The position numbers and the translations under genes were made by a program. DNA of 64,000 bases from CAYPLH01 sp964411505. Its GTDB lineage: Bacteria > Bacillota > Clostridia > CAYPLH01 > DUMO01. Position 1 is the stretch's first letter, and every line of letters begins with the position of its first letter. Shown in pieces: positions 44,753 to 53,267 of this stretch. The stretch lies in contig CAYPLH010000003.1 in NCBI GenBank assembly GCA_964411505.1, forward strand, positions 93,827 to 157,826, given 5' to 3'. Under the pieces are notes generated by a model. It saw only the letters and a list, made by a program, of their open reading frames with translations. It did no database searches and was not told the DNA's origin.

Positions 44753-45934
44753 ATGGATAACGTAAAAAAAATCATTTTATTAAGATGTGGCGAGCTTATG
44801 CTAAAAAAACAAAATCGTAGGTTTTTTGAAAATAAACTTGTCAAAAATATAAAGTTTGCAATTGCTGGTTTAGGTGATGTCAATGTTATTAATTCTAGTG
44901 GAAGAGTTTACGTTGAGCCTTTAAATGATGATTTTAATTTTGATAAGGCAATGGAAAAACTTAGTAAAGTTTTTGGGATTGTGTCATTCAGTTCTGTTCT
45001 TAAGATAGATTCCGATTTTGAAAAAATAAAGGAGCTTGCAATAAAAATGGTTAGTAAAGTGGTTGAAGCAAAAGAGCATGCTACCTTTAAGGTTGAAACA
45101 AGAAGAGCCAACAAAAGTTTTCCGATTCCTTCGCTTGAAGTTTCTAGCAAGCTTGGCGAATGCTTACTTAACAATTTTCCCGCATTAAAAGTAGATGTAA
45201 TTAAACCATCATTTGTTTTTCATGTAGAAATAAGACAACACACGTATCTGTATCTTGACATAATACCTGGGGGCTGCGGGCTTCCTGTAGGAACAAATGA
45301 GAAGTCTGTTCTTCTTCTGTCGGGAGGTATTGATAGTCCGGTTGCAGGATATATGCTCATGAAAAGAGGAGTTGAAATTGAAGCAGTTCATTTTTACAGT
45401 TACCCCTATACAAGCGAGCGGTCGCTGGATAAAGTTATTGATTTGACCAAGATTTTAACTGAATACTGTCAGGGTATTAAGCTTCATGTCGTGCCATTTA
45501 CAAAGATTCAAACAGCCATAAATGAAAATTGTCCTGAAGATGAATCTACTATTATAATGAGAAGATTTATGATGAAAATTGCTGAAAGAATAGCCAAGTC
45601 AACCGGCGCCCTTTCACTGATCACAGGAGAAAGTATAGGTCAGGTTGCAAGTCAGACAATGCACAGTCTGGTAGTTACTGATTCTGCTGTAAATTGTCCT
45701 GTGTTTAGACCACTTATAGGTATGGATAAAAATGAAGTGGTAGTTTTTGCACGTAAAATAGGAACATATGATACTTCAATCTTACCTTATGAAGATTGTT
45801 GTACTGTTTTTGTTCCAAAACATCCAAAAACAAAGCCGATTCTTGAAAGAATAATAAAATCTGAAAGTGTTTTGGATGTGGATGTTCTTATAGAAGAAGC
45901 GGTGATGAACACAGAGATTAAGAAATTACCATAA
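44753..45934 (+). CDS. thiI: tRNA 4-thiouridine synthase
   Basis: Adenylates U8 of tRNA and transfers sulfur. An N-terminal ferredoxin-like/THUMP region (LRCGELMLKKQNRRFFENKL, then FKVETRRANKSFP) is followed by the PP-loop ATP site LLLSGGIDSPVAGYM. At 393 aa it lacks the C-terminal rhodanese domain of E. coli ThiI, as in Firmicutes, so it depends on the adjacent desulfurase. ATG 44720 is also in frame without a ribosome-binding site; ATG 44753 fits the family start, although GGAG is 14 nt away. Confidence 0.94.
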   Translation: MDNVKKIILLRCGELMLKKQNRRFFENKLVKNIKFAIAGLGDVNVINSSGRVYVEPLNDDFNFDKAMEKLSKVFGIVSFSSVLKIDSDFEKIKELAIKMVSKVVEAKEHATFKVETRRANKSFPIPSLEVSSKLGECLLNNFPALKVDVIKPSFVFHVEIRQHTYLYLDIIPGGCGLPVGTNEKSVLLLSGGIDSPVAGYMLMKRGVEIEAVHFYSYPYTSERSLDKVIDLTKILTEYCQGIKLHVVPFTKIQTAINENCPEDESTIIMRRFMMKIAERIAKSTGALSLITGESIGQVASQTMHSLVVTDSAVNCPVFRPLIGMDKNEVVVFARKIGTYDTSILPYEDCCTVFVPKHPKTKPILERIIKSESVLDVDVLIEEAVMNTEIKKLP

Positions 45935-46039
45935 AACAACGATAACTTTTGGTATAAAAGCACTTGAGGTTAAGTAACAATAAGTAAAGCAAGATTTAAT
46001 CCATTCTGAGTAAAAAATTAGTAAAAAGGATATGCTTAA

Positions 46040-47431
46040 ATGTTACTAAAAATTTTTAATAAGAAAACAGTTGTTATTGTGCCGATTGTACTTGTTATTT
46101 TAATTGCAGGAATTTGTATATACGGTGCTGCTATTTTAAATCAAGATAGCTTTTATGAAGGTGTTGTGGTTGAAGGTGTAAGTTTGTCCAGAATGAAAAA
46201 AGAAGATGCCATAAGCTTGATTGCGCAAAAAATGAATGAGAGGCTTGTTGATCAAAAGATAATCCTTAAAGGACAAAACAATAGCTGGGCTATAGAACCT
46301 AGTGATATTTCGTTTAAATATATTGTTGATGATACTGTCGAAAAAGCATATAATATTGGAAGAGAAGGAAATGTTTTAGAACGGATAAGAAGGATAATTA
46401 AATTAAAGAAAAGTAATGTTGATTTTTTGTGTTCTCCATCACTTAATAGAGATGGTTTAAAAAACATATTGTCAATTATAAAAAAACAAACTGACAAGGA
46501 AGAAAAAGATGCACAAATAGCGTATTTAAACGGTGAAATAAAAATGTCACCCGAAACATACGGTAGTGAGTTTAATATTGAAAAGAATATGTATATAGTT
46601 GAAAATGCAATATTGAGCGAAAAATTTGACGGTATTAACCTTGAGTTCACAAAAAAAATACCGCATATTACAATGGACGATATAAAAGATATCAATGGTA
46701 TCTTATCTGAGTATAAAACAAATTTTAATTCTTTAGCAGAAAACAGAAGCTATAATATAAAACTGGCTTGTGAAAAAATCAATAATGTATTACTTCTGCC
46801 TGGTGATTCTTTTTCAATGAATAAGTTTTTAGGACCAAGAACTTTGGAAAATGGATATAAAGAAGCACCTATCATACTCAAAGACGAATTTGTGCCGGAT
46901 GTGGGAGGTGGAGTGTGTCAGGTTACAACAACATTATATTGTTCTGCTCTTTTATCCAAACTTAAAATAACAAGCAGAAAGCCTCATTCATTACCTCTTG
47001 GATATGTTCCTGCAAGTTTTGATGCAACAATTGCCGGTGACTATATTGATCTTAGATTTGATAATAGCATGGACTCATCCATATTAATTAGTACCCAAGT
47101 TACTGGCGGAACTATAAATATAAGGATTCTAGGAGACCTTAACAAAAAAGGCAATCAGGTCAAGCTAAGATCCGAGATTCTAGAAGTGTATGAACCAGAA
47201 GTAGAAGTTATTATAGATAACAATTTACCAATAAATGAAAAAATAATGGTAAAGCAGCCACAGCGAGGTTTAAAGTCTCGACTTTACAGGGACACATATA
47301 ATCCAAATGGTAGCTTGTTAAACACCGAACTGATTTCGGAAGATGTATACAATGCAGTAAACGGTCAAGTTAAAATGAACGAAAAATTCAAGGAACCCGA
47401 AGACGCTGCAATATTAGATGAGAAGAACTAA
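46040..47431 (+). CDS. VanW-family cell-surface protein
   Basis: A 463-aa protein with one N-terminal membrane segment (about residues 10-33, VVIVPIVLVILIAGICIYGA). Next comes a putative peptidoglycan-binding-type domain (about 40-215), the VanW domain (about 235-380; SFSMNKFLGPRTLENGYKEA, VGGGVCQVTTTLY) and a G5-like tail with KQPQRG. The active part faces outside the cell. VanW proteins occur in some vancomycin-resistance clusters but most, like this solitary one, have unknown cell-wall roles. Nothing else here suggests glycopeptide resistance. Confidence 0.88.
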   Translation: MLLKIFNKKTVVIVPIVLVILIAGICIYGAAILNQDSFYEGVVVEGVSLSRMKKEDAISLIAQKMNERLVDQKIILKGQNNSWAIEPSDISFKYIVDDTVEKAYNIGREGNVLERIRRIIKLKKSNVDFLCSPSLNRDGLKNILSIIKKQTDKEEKDAQIAYLNGEIKMSPETYGSEFNIEKNMYIVENAILSEKFDGINLEFTKKIPHITMDDIKDINGILSEYKTNFNSLAENRSYNIKLACEKINNVLLLPGDSFSMNKFLGPRTLENGYKEAPIILKDEFVPDVGGGVCQVTTTLYCSALLSKLKITSRKPHSLPLGYVPASFDATIAGDYIDLRFDNSMDSSILISTQVTGGTINIRILGDLNKKGNQVKLRSEILEVYEPEVEVIIDNNLPINEKIMVKQPQRGLKSRLYRDTYNPNGSLLNTELISEDVYNAVNGQVKMNEKFKEPEDAAILDEKN

Positions 47432-47515
47432 GAAGAGCTACTATTATAATATAAGTTGATAACTGTATTAATGCATTCCGCAGTACTAATGATAAAACTT
47501 GGGGAGGAAATGGCA

Positions 47516-48496
47516 ATGGATGTGGGAAAATTACCTAATGATATTCTTAAGAAAATGATTCTTGATAAAATAAAGAAAACACGCCAAGAGATACTTATAA
47601 GACCGGGAATTGGTGAGGATTGCTGTAGTATTGATTTTGGGGAAAATATCTGTGTAATGTCAACCGATCCTATAACAGGAACTACAAATGAAATCGGTAA
47701 GCTTGCTGTACATATTTCATGTAACGATATTGCATCATGTGGGGCTGAGCCGATTGGGTTACTGGTTACCATTCTTGCTCCTCCAAAGACAACTGAAAAT
47801 GACCTAGGTACTATAATGAACCAATTAAGTGAAGAAGCTTCACTTGTAAATGTTGATATTTTAGGAGGACATACTGAAATTACGACTGCTGTAAATCGCA
47901 CTGTTTTGATATGTACATGTGTTGGGAAGGTTCTTCATAAAAAGATGATTACATCTTCAGGCGCAAAACCCAAAGATCTGATAATTGTAACCAAATCAGC
48001 AGGACTAGAGGGAACTGCAATCATTGCTCATGAAAAGGAAAAAGAATTAGTACATATATTCGATGAAGAATTTGTGGAAAGAGCAAAAAGATATATTGAT
48101 CATATCAGTGTAGTAAAAGAAGGCATCATTTCAGGAAAGTTTGGTGCAAGTTCCATGCATGATGTTACTGAAGGTGGTATTCTTGGGGCTGTGTGGGAGG
48201 TTGCAGAAGCATCAAATGTCGGAGTCAAAATTTACAAGGATAAAGTTCCTGTAACTGAAGAAACCCGGTTGATTTGCGGACACTATGGTATTGATCCTTT
48301 AAAATTGATTTCAAGCGGTTGTATGTTGATAACCTGCAGTAAAGGAGAAGAACTAATTAAACTATTAAGTGAAAATGGTGTACACGCTACTATTATCGGT
48401 GAAGTCACCCAAGATAAGCGTAAAATTATTATAGAAAATGGTAGTGAGAATATGATAAATCAGCCAAGTTCAGATGAACTGTATAAAGTAGTCTAA
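47516..48496 (+). CDS. AIR synthase-related protein (HypE/ThiL-like)
   Basis: A PurM/HypE-fold protein of 326 aa. The N-terminal ATP site reads GEDCCSIDFGENICVMSTDPI, followed by ASCGAEPIGLLVTILAP, the VDILGGHTEI loop and the C-terminal HDVTEGGILGAVWE. These are family residues for binding ATP and a metal. No hydrogenase maturation genes accompany it and it lacks the HypE C-terminal PRIC motif, so a HypE role is unlikely; the phosphorylated substrate is unknown. The frame is open from 47456; GGGGAGG suits ATG 47516, with ATG 47510 possible. Confidence 0.8.
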   Translation: MDVGKLPNDILKKMILDKIKKTRQEILIRPGIGEDCCSIDFGENICVMSTDPITGTTNEIGKLAVHISCNDIASCGAEPIGLLVTILAPPKTTENDLGTIMNQLSEEASLVNVDILGGHTEITTAVNRTVLICTCVGKVLHKKMITSSGAKPKDLIIVTKSAGLEGTAIIAHEKEKELVHIFDEEFVERAKRYIDHISVVKEGIISGKFGASSMHDVTEGGILGAVWEVAEASNVGVKIYKDKVPVTEETRLICGHYGIDPLKLISSGCMLITCSKGEELIKLLSENGVHATIIGEVTQDKRKIIIENGSENMINQPSSDELYKVV

Positions 48497-48526
48497 ACAA
48501 AGCTGATTGAATTGGACAAGTTTTGT

Positions 48527-48555
48527 TTGACAGTATGTGTATATATTATTATAAT
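48527..48555 (+). promoter_or_regulatory. glyA promoter
   Basis: TTGACA (48527-48532), a 17-nt spacer and TATAAT (48550-48555) are both perfect consensus hexamers. The resulting leader is about 190 nt. In it ATGGAATGT (48563-48571) can pair with ACATTCCAT (48650-48658), and ATTAATA/TATTAAT form a hairpin near 48656-48679; I recognise no known riboswitch. Confidence 0.88.
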
Positions 48556-48753
48556 CAATCACATGGAATGTCTATGATTGATGCAATATGTCTAGCAAAA
48601 CAAATAATGCTTTTAGTGTATTTTGAAAGACATTTTATATAGAATTATTACATTCCATTAATATACTTTTTAGTATTAATCAAAAATTGAAGAGGTATGA
48701 TACTTTGCACGTTTTTGTGCGTATTTTATAGAAAAATCGGAGGCAGTGTGTGT

Positions 48754-49989
48754 ATGCATAATTTAAAGAGTATTTATGAAATTGATGCTGAAGTAGCAAG
48801 TGCTATTGTGGATGAAATCAATCGTCAAAAAAATAAGATTGAGCTCATAGCTTCAGAAAACTTTGTAAGTGAAGCTGTGATGGATGCAATGGGAACACCA
48901 CTCACAAACAAATATGCGGAAGGTTATCCAGGAAAAAGATATTATGGTGGTTGCGAATATGTTGATATAGTTGAAACACTTGCGATTGATAGAGCCAAGG
49001 AAATTTTTGGTGCAGAGCATGCAAATGTGCAGCCTCATTCGGGTGCACAGGCTAATACTGCTGTTTATTTTGCAGCTCTAGAACCTGGCGATACTATTCT
49101 GGGTATGAATCTGGCACATGGCGGACACTTAAGTCACGGCAGTCCAGTCAATATCTCAGGTAAGTATTTTAATATTATACCCTATGGAGTAAGAAAAGAA
49201 GATTGCCAAATTGATTATGAGGAGCTTAGACAGCTTGCCATAAAAAATAGACCAAAAATGATTGTAGCTGGAGCAAGTGCATATCCTAGAACTATAGACT
49301 TTGAAACTTTTAAGGACATAGCTGATGAGGTAGGTGCTTATTTAATGGTTGATATGGCTCATATTGCTGGTCTTGTGGCTGCAGGAATCCATCCGAGTCC
49401 CATACCATATTCAGACTTTGTTACAACAACTACTCATAAGACATTAAGAGGTCCAAGAGGTGGTATGATCCTTTGCAAACAAGAGTATGCAAAAAAAATT
49501 GACAGCGCTATATTCCCCGGAACACAGGGTGGTCCTTTAATGCATGTAATTGCTGCTAAAGCTATTTGCTTCAAAGAGGCACTATCAGAGGATTTTAAAG
49601 TATATCAAAAACAAATTGTTAATAATGCAAAGGCTCTTGCAGATGGATTAATGGAAAAAGGACTTAAACTTGTTTCCGGTGGTACAGACAATCACTTAAT
49701 GCTTGTTGACCTTACCAAAACGGGCATTTCCGGTAAGAAAGCTCAAACTAGGCTTGACAGTGTGAATATTACAACAAATAAAAATGCAATTCCTTTTGAC
49801 ACAAAAAGTCCCTTTGTTACAAGTGGTATAAGGCTAGGAACACCTGCAGTGACTAGCAGAGGCATGCAACAGGAGGATATGAAGGAAATCGCAGATCTTA
49901 TATATTTGACAATAATGGATTACAAGAATACAAAGCAAGATGTGATTGATAGAGTTAAAACGCTATGTAACAGTCATCCGTTGTATTAG
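48754..49989 (+). CDS. glyA: Serine hydroxymethyltransferase
   Basis: PLP enzyme interconverting serine and glycine and supplying 5,10-methylene-tetrahydrofolate. It has IELIASENFVS near the N-terminus, the Tyr-rich GYPGKRYYGGCEYVD, the HSGAQAN loop and the PLP lysine in TTTTHKTLRGPRGG; 411 aa. The frame is open from 48697, but CGGAGG before ATG 48754 and the family start decide. It has its own strong promoter. A purine-rich repeat lies directly after the stop. Confidence 0.97.
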   Translation: MHNLKSIYEIDAEVASAIVDEINRQKNKIELIASENFVSEAVMDAMGTPLTNKYAEGYPGKRYYGGCEYVDIVETLAIDRAKEIFGAEHANVQPHSGAQANTAVYFAALEPGDTILGMNLAHGGHLSHGSPVNISGKYFNIIPYGVRKEDCQIDYEELRQLAIKNRPKMIVAGASAYPRTIDFETFKDIADEVGAYLMVDMAHIAGLVAAGIHPSPIPYSDFVTTTTHKTLRGPRGGMILCKQEYAKKIDSAIFPGTQGGPLMHVIAAKAICFKEALSEDFKVYQKQIVNNAKALADGLMEKGLKLVSGGTDNHLMLVDLTKTGISGKKAQTRLDSVNITTNKNAIPFDTKSPFVTSGIRLGTPAVTSRGMQQEDMKEIADLIYLTIMDYKNTKQDVIDRVKTLCNSHPLY

Positions 49990-50132
49990 TTGGAAGGTTG
50001 GAGAGTAGCAAGCTGGAGAATCGGGGAGCAGAGAAAATGTGGAATAGAGAAGTTATGAAGCCGGGAAACCGGGAAGTTGAGGAGCGGCGAAGTTTGGGAA
50101 GCAGGAGAGCTAGGGAATTGTAGAGTTAGCAG
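49990..50132 (+). repeat. Purine-rich degenerate short repeats
   Basis: About 140 nt after glyA consist of loosely repeated 8-10 nt units such as CCGGGAAG, GGGAAGCAG and GGAGAGTAG, nearly all purines plus T on the plus strand. No coding frame or hairpin terminator is evident. It ends about 25 nt before the rarA ribosome-binding site. Confidence 0.6.
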
Positions 50133-50169
50133 TAGTTATACTAAAAAAGGTTAGAACCGGAAGGGTACC

Positions 50170-51468
50170 ATGGATAAAAGAGAACCATTGGCATATAGAA
50201 TGTGCCCAAGGACAATTGAAGAGTTTGTAGGTCAGGAAGAGATTATCGGTAACGGAAAGCTTCTTTACAGGATGATTAAAGCCGACAGAATTGCTTCAAT
50301 AATACTTTATGGACCTCCCGGAACCGGCAAAACATCGCTTGCCCGTATTATTGCTTCTACAACAAAAGCACATTTTGAGAAACTGAATGCGGTTACTGCA
50401 GGTGTAGCAGATATAAAGAGAATTGTTGCAGAAACCCAGAACCCAATATTTAATCCAAACGGGAAAACTGTACTGTTCATTGACGAAATTCATAGGTTTA
50501 ACAAAGCGCAGCAGGATGCTTTGCTGCCCTATGTAGAAAACGGAACTATTGTTCTCATTGGAGCAACAACTGAGAATCCATTTTTTGAGGTAAACAAAGC
50601 ACTTATTTCACGCTCATCTGTTTTCATGCTAAAGCCCTTAAATTCAGAAGATATATATGAAATAGTCAAACGGGCTATCGCCGATAAAGAAAGAGGGCTT
50701 GGCGAATATAATCTTATCGTCGATGATGAAGCCATATTATTTATTTCAGATATTTGCAATGGTGATGCAAGGATTGCTCTTAATGCAATTGAACTTGCAG
50801 TTATTACATCAGAAATTAAGGAAGACGGTGCAATACATATTAATATTAACACCATCGAACAATGTGTGCAAAAAAGATCTATTTCCTTTGATAAATCAGG
50901 TGAAAGTCACTATGACAATATAAGTGCATTCATTAAATCTATGAGGGGCAGCAATCCTGATGCTGCTGTGTTCTATCTTGCAAGGGCTTTATATGCTGGT
51001 GAAGATCCGGAGTTTCTTGCAAGAAGAATAATGATTTGCGCTTCAGAAGATGTTGGAATGGCAAACCCTAACGCACTTGTACAAGCAACAGCAGCAGCTT
51101 TTGCCGTTAGCCGTATAGGAATGCCTGAAGCAAGAATTATTTTAGCTCAAGCTGCCATTATGATTGCAACAAGTCCAAAATCAAATTCATCATATTCTGC
51201 TATTGCAAAAGCTTTAAGTGATGTTGAGACTAAAAAAACAGGAGAAGTTCCTATGCATTTGCGAAATGCCCCAGTCAAGAGAATGACTGATCTAGGCTAT
51301 GGAAAGGGATATAAGTATGCGCATGATTATCCGGGTAGCTTTGTTGATCAAGAATATCTTCCTGAAGAAATAAAAGGGACGATATATTATAATCCTTCTC
51401 AAAACGGTTATGAGGGTAAATTAAAAGAATGGTTGGATAAAATTAGAAAGCAAAGAGAGGGAAACTGA
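50170..51468 (+). CDS. rarA: Replication-associated recombination protein A (RarA/MgsA)
   Basis: AAA+ ATPase of the clamp-loader clade acting at stalled replication forks. It has Walker A GPPGTGKTSLAR, Walker B VLFIDEIHRFNKAQQDALLP, sensor GATTENPFFEVNKALISR and the C-terminal MgsA tetramerisation region (EDPEFLARRIMICASEDVGM, HLRNAPVKRMTDLGYGKGY). 432 aa, normal. ATG 50170 has GGAAGGG upstream. The next gene starts 1 nt after its stop. Confidence 0.95.
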   Translation: MDKREPLAYRMCPRTIEEFVGQEEIIGNGKLLYRMIKADRIASIILYGPPGTGKTSLARIIASTTKAHFEKLNAVTAGVADIKRIVAETQNPIFNPNGKTVLFIDEIHRFNKAQQDALLPYVENGTIVLIGATTENPFFEVNKALISRSSVFMLKPLNSEDIYEIVKRAIADKERGLGEYNLIVDDEAILFISDICNGDARIALNAIELAVITSEIKEDGAIHININTIEQCVQKRSISFDKSGESHYDNISAFIKSMRGSNPDAAVFYLARALYAGEDPEFLARRIMICASEDVGMANPNALVQATAAAFAVSRIGMPEARIILAQAAIMIATSPKSNSSYSAIAKALSDVETKKTGEVPMHLRNAPVKRMTDLGYGKGYKYAHDYPGSFVDQEYLPEEIKGTIYYNPSQNGYEGKLKEWLDKIRKQREGN

Positions 51469-51469
51469 C

Positions 51470-51670
51470 ATGTTAAGACGGGTAGCTGCATGGCTTTTAA
51501 TAGTAGGATTTATTTTTTTGATCTTTAATATTATAGTTTTTCATTTTTATTGGGAGGCCAGCCTTGCTGTTTATCTTGTCATCATGCTCAGCTTTGTTGT
51601 TTTTAATAATCATAAGAGATATAATAATATTAATGATGAAACTGATGATACAAATAGTGAAGAAGAATAA
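51470..51670 (+). CDS. Small two-helix membrane protein of unknown function
   Basis: A 66-aa protein with two hydrophobic helices (about residues 6-26 and 31-47) and an acidic, Asn-rich tail ending TDDTNSEEE. It begins 1 nt after the rarA stop with GAGGG upstream, so it is probably co-transcribed and translationally coupled. I do not recognise a family. The following gene, 16 nt away, also encodes a membrane-anchored protein. Confidence 0.65.
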   Translation: MLRRVAAWLLIVGFIFLIFNIIVFHFYWEASLAVYLVIMLSFVVFNNHKRYNNINDETDDTNSEEE

Positions 51671-51686
51671 TAGGGGGTTTTAATTT

Positions 51687-52475
51687 TTGTATACACGTGC
51701 CAAGCTTTATGTTTTTTTAAAAAGATATATAAGATATACTGTAATTATACCTCTTGTTCTAATTCCCATAATGTTTCTTTTTATAGTGCCTATTTATAAC
51801 TTAACTCAAAAAGCATCAACTGTGTTTCAGTATAGGACGTACTATGCAAAGGTAAATGCACCAAAGCTCTATAATGATATTATGCCAAGAACTATCAATG
51901 ATACCAATGATAAATTTTTGAATTATGAAAAAATAATTATTGGTGATGGTGAACTGGTACTAAAAAGCCCATGGCTGAAAATTGGAAATGTAACCCGTAG
52001 TGCACAAATGGAATACTATGAGATTTCCAACAACAAATACATTGTGATTATGGACAGAACTGGTCCGTTTTTAATCAGAAGCTTGCTTGACCAATTTATC
52101 CCCCAGTATAAGTACAAAGTTTTTGATTATTTTGGTGAAGAAATAGTTTTATCAGATTTTAAGCTGGCGAGGTCAGTTATAAGCACAAAACCTAAAGATC
52201 TTAAGCCCACAATGTCAAAAGAGGAGATTGGTTTTCGATCGGGCTTGATATCCCTTGAGGATTACTATCTTCCCGATGAAGCAAAAAACGGTATTTTTGA
52301 GTTCAACAAAGAAGATTTAAGCGTAATCCAATTTGGTGATCCCAATGATAAAAATGATACTAGAGTCGTTCTAGAAATTTTTATTAATGAAGATCACAAG
52401 TATTCCATTATGCTTTACAATATTGACTTAAAACAGGATGAAGTTGATTTTGTGATATCATCGCTCGAATATTAA
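51687..52475 (+). CDS. Membrane-anchored protein of unknown function
   Basis: A 262-aa protein with a basic N-terminus and a single strong hydrophobic helix (about residues 17-37, YTVIIPLVLIPIMFLFIVPI). The rest is presumably an extracytoplasmic beta-rich domain with no cysteine and no catalytic motif that I recognise. TTG 51687 follows TAGGGGG at 9 nt. It is grouped with the small membrane protein before it. The final NIDLKQDEVDFVISSLEY looks like a folded C-terminal helix, so the gene seems intact. Confidence 0.65.
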   Translation: MYTRAKLYVFLKRYIRYTVIIPLVLIPIMFLFIVPIYNLTQKASTVFQYRTYYAKVNAPKLYNDIMPRTINDTNDKFLNYEKIIIGDGELVLKSPWLKIGNVTRSAQMEYYEISNNKYIVIMDRTGPFLIRSLLDQFIPQYKYKVFDYFGEEIVLSDFKLARSVISTKPKDLKPTMSKEEIGFRSGLISLEDYYLPDEAKNGIFEFNKEDLSVIQFGDPNDKNDTRVVLEIFINEDHKYSIMLYNIDLKQDEVDFVISSLEY

Positions 52476-52595
52476 AAAATATTTGTTTTTAATAGTGTCT
52501 ATTCAGAGGTAGCTTTTCTTTCATGAAGAATCATCTCCAATACTGCAATACAGCTTCAGCAATGAAAACAATCCCAAATTTAATTCATAAATTTG

Positions 52596-52647
52596 TTGAC
52601 ATTCTATTTTCAAAGTGCTAATCTATTTAACGAATACCGAGTAACTC
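52596..52647 (+). promoter_or_regulatory. iscR promoter and putative IscR operator
   Basis: TTGACA (52596-52601), a 17-nt spacer and TAATCT (52619-52624) form the promoter. Just downstream, CCGAGTAACTC (52637-52647) contains the palindrome GAGT-A-ACTC and resembles half of an Rrf2-type site, so IscR may repress its own operon here. Confidence 0.65.
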
Positions 52648-52670
52648 ACTTGGAATTGGAGGTTAAAAAG

Positions 52671-53099
52671 TTGAAGCTTTCTACTAAAGGAAGATATGGC
52701 ATAAGAGCGATGTTGGATATTGCGATTCATGGTAGTGAAGGTCATGTTACATTAAAGAGTATTGCACAAAGGCAAAACATTTCTGAAAGCTATCTTGAGC
52801 AATTGATGGCAGCACTTAGAAAATCCGGTCTTGTAAGCAGTATTAGAGGAGCACAAGGTGGATATAAGCTTAACATGGATCTAGACAAAATCACTGTAGG
52901 ATTTATATTGAGAACTATGGAAGGTTCCCTTGCACCTGTCGATTGTGTGATTGAAGACAATCCTGCTGAATGTGAAAATTCTGATAGTTGTGTCACAAGA
53001 TTGCTTTGGAAGAAAATAAGGGATAGCATAAATAATGTAATAGATAATATTACATTGCTTGATCTTGTTAACCAGTATAAAGAAAGTGATAGAACATAA
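52671..53099 (+). CDS. iscR: Rrf2-family Fe-S regulator IscR
   Basis: Winged-helix repressor of 142 aa that senses Fe-S status. The N-terminal MKLSTKGRYGIRAMLDIA and recognition region ISESYLEQLMAALRKSGLV then SIRGAQGGY are typical. Three cysteines, C92, C101 and C107, can hold a [2Fe-2S] cluster, although the first gap is longer than in E. coli IscR (92, 98, 104). An upstream frame from 52593 lies inside the promoter; GGAGG before TTG 52671 sets the start. It heads the iscS-nifU-mnmA block. Confidence 0.93.
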   Translation: MKLSTKGRYGIRAMLDIAIHGSEGHVTLKSIAQRQNISESYLEQLMAALRKSGLVSSIRGAQGGYKLNMDLDKITVGFILRTMEGSLAPVDCVIEDNPAECENSDSCVTRLLWKKIRDSINNVIDNITLLDLVNQYKESDRT

Positions 53100-53267
53100 C
53101 AGTCCTACACAATTGAATTTTCAAAGTTCACTAATAAGGCTTCACATAGCATTAAACAATTCCGACCAAAATACTTGGGTTTATGTTTAAATAAATTATT
53201 TAGGGGAATAAAATAATATAAACATAATTTTATGGTTTAAAGAGTTTACAATAAGGGAGAAAAAAAG

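Noticed and set aside
49999..50010. GGAGAGTAG after glyA as a tetrahydrofolate riboswitch
   Set aside because: Only this short string matches; the complementary closing strand and conserved core are missing, and it lies downstream of glyA within the purine-rich repeat.
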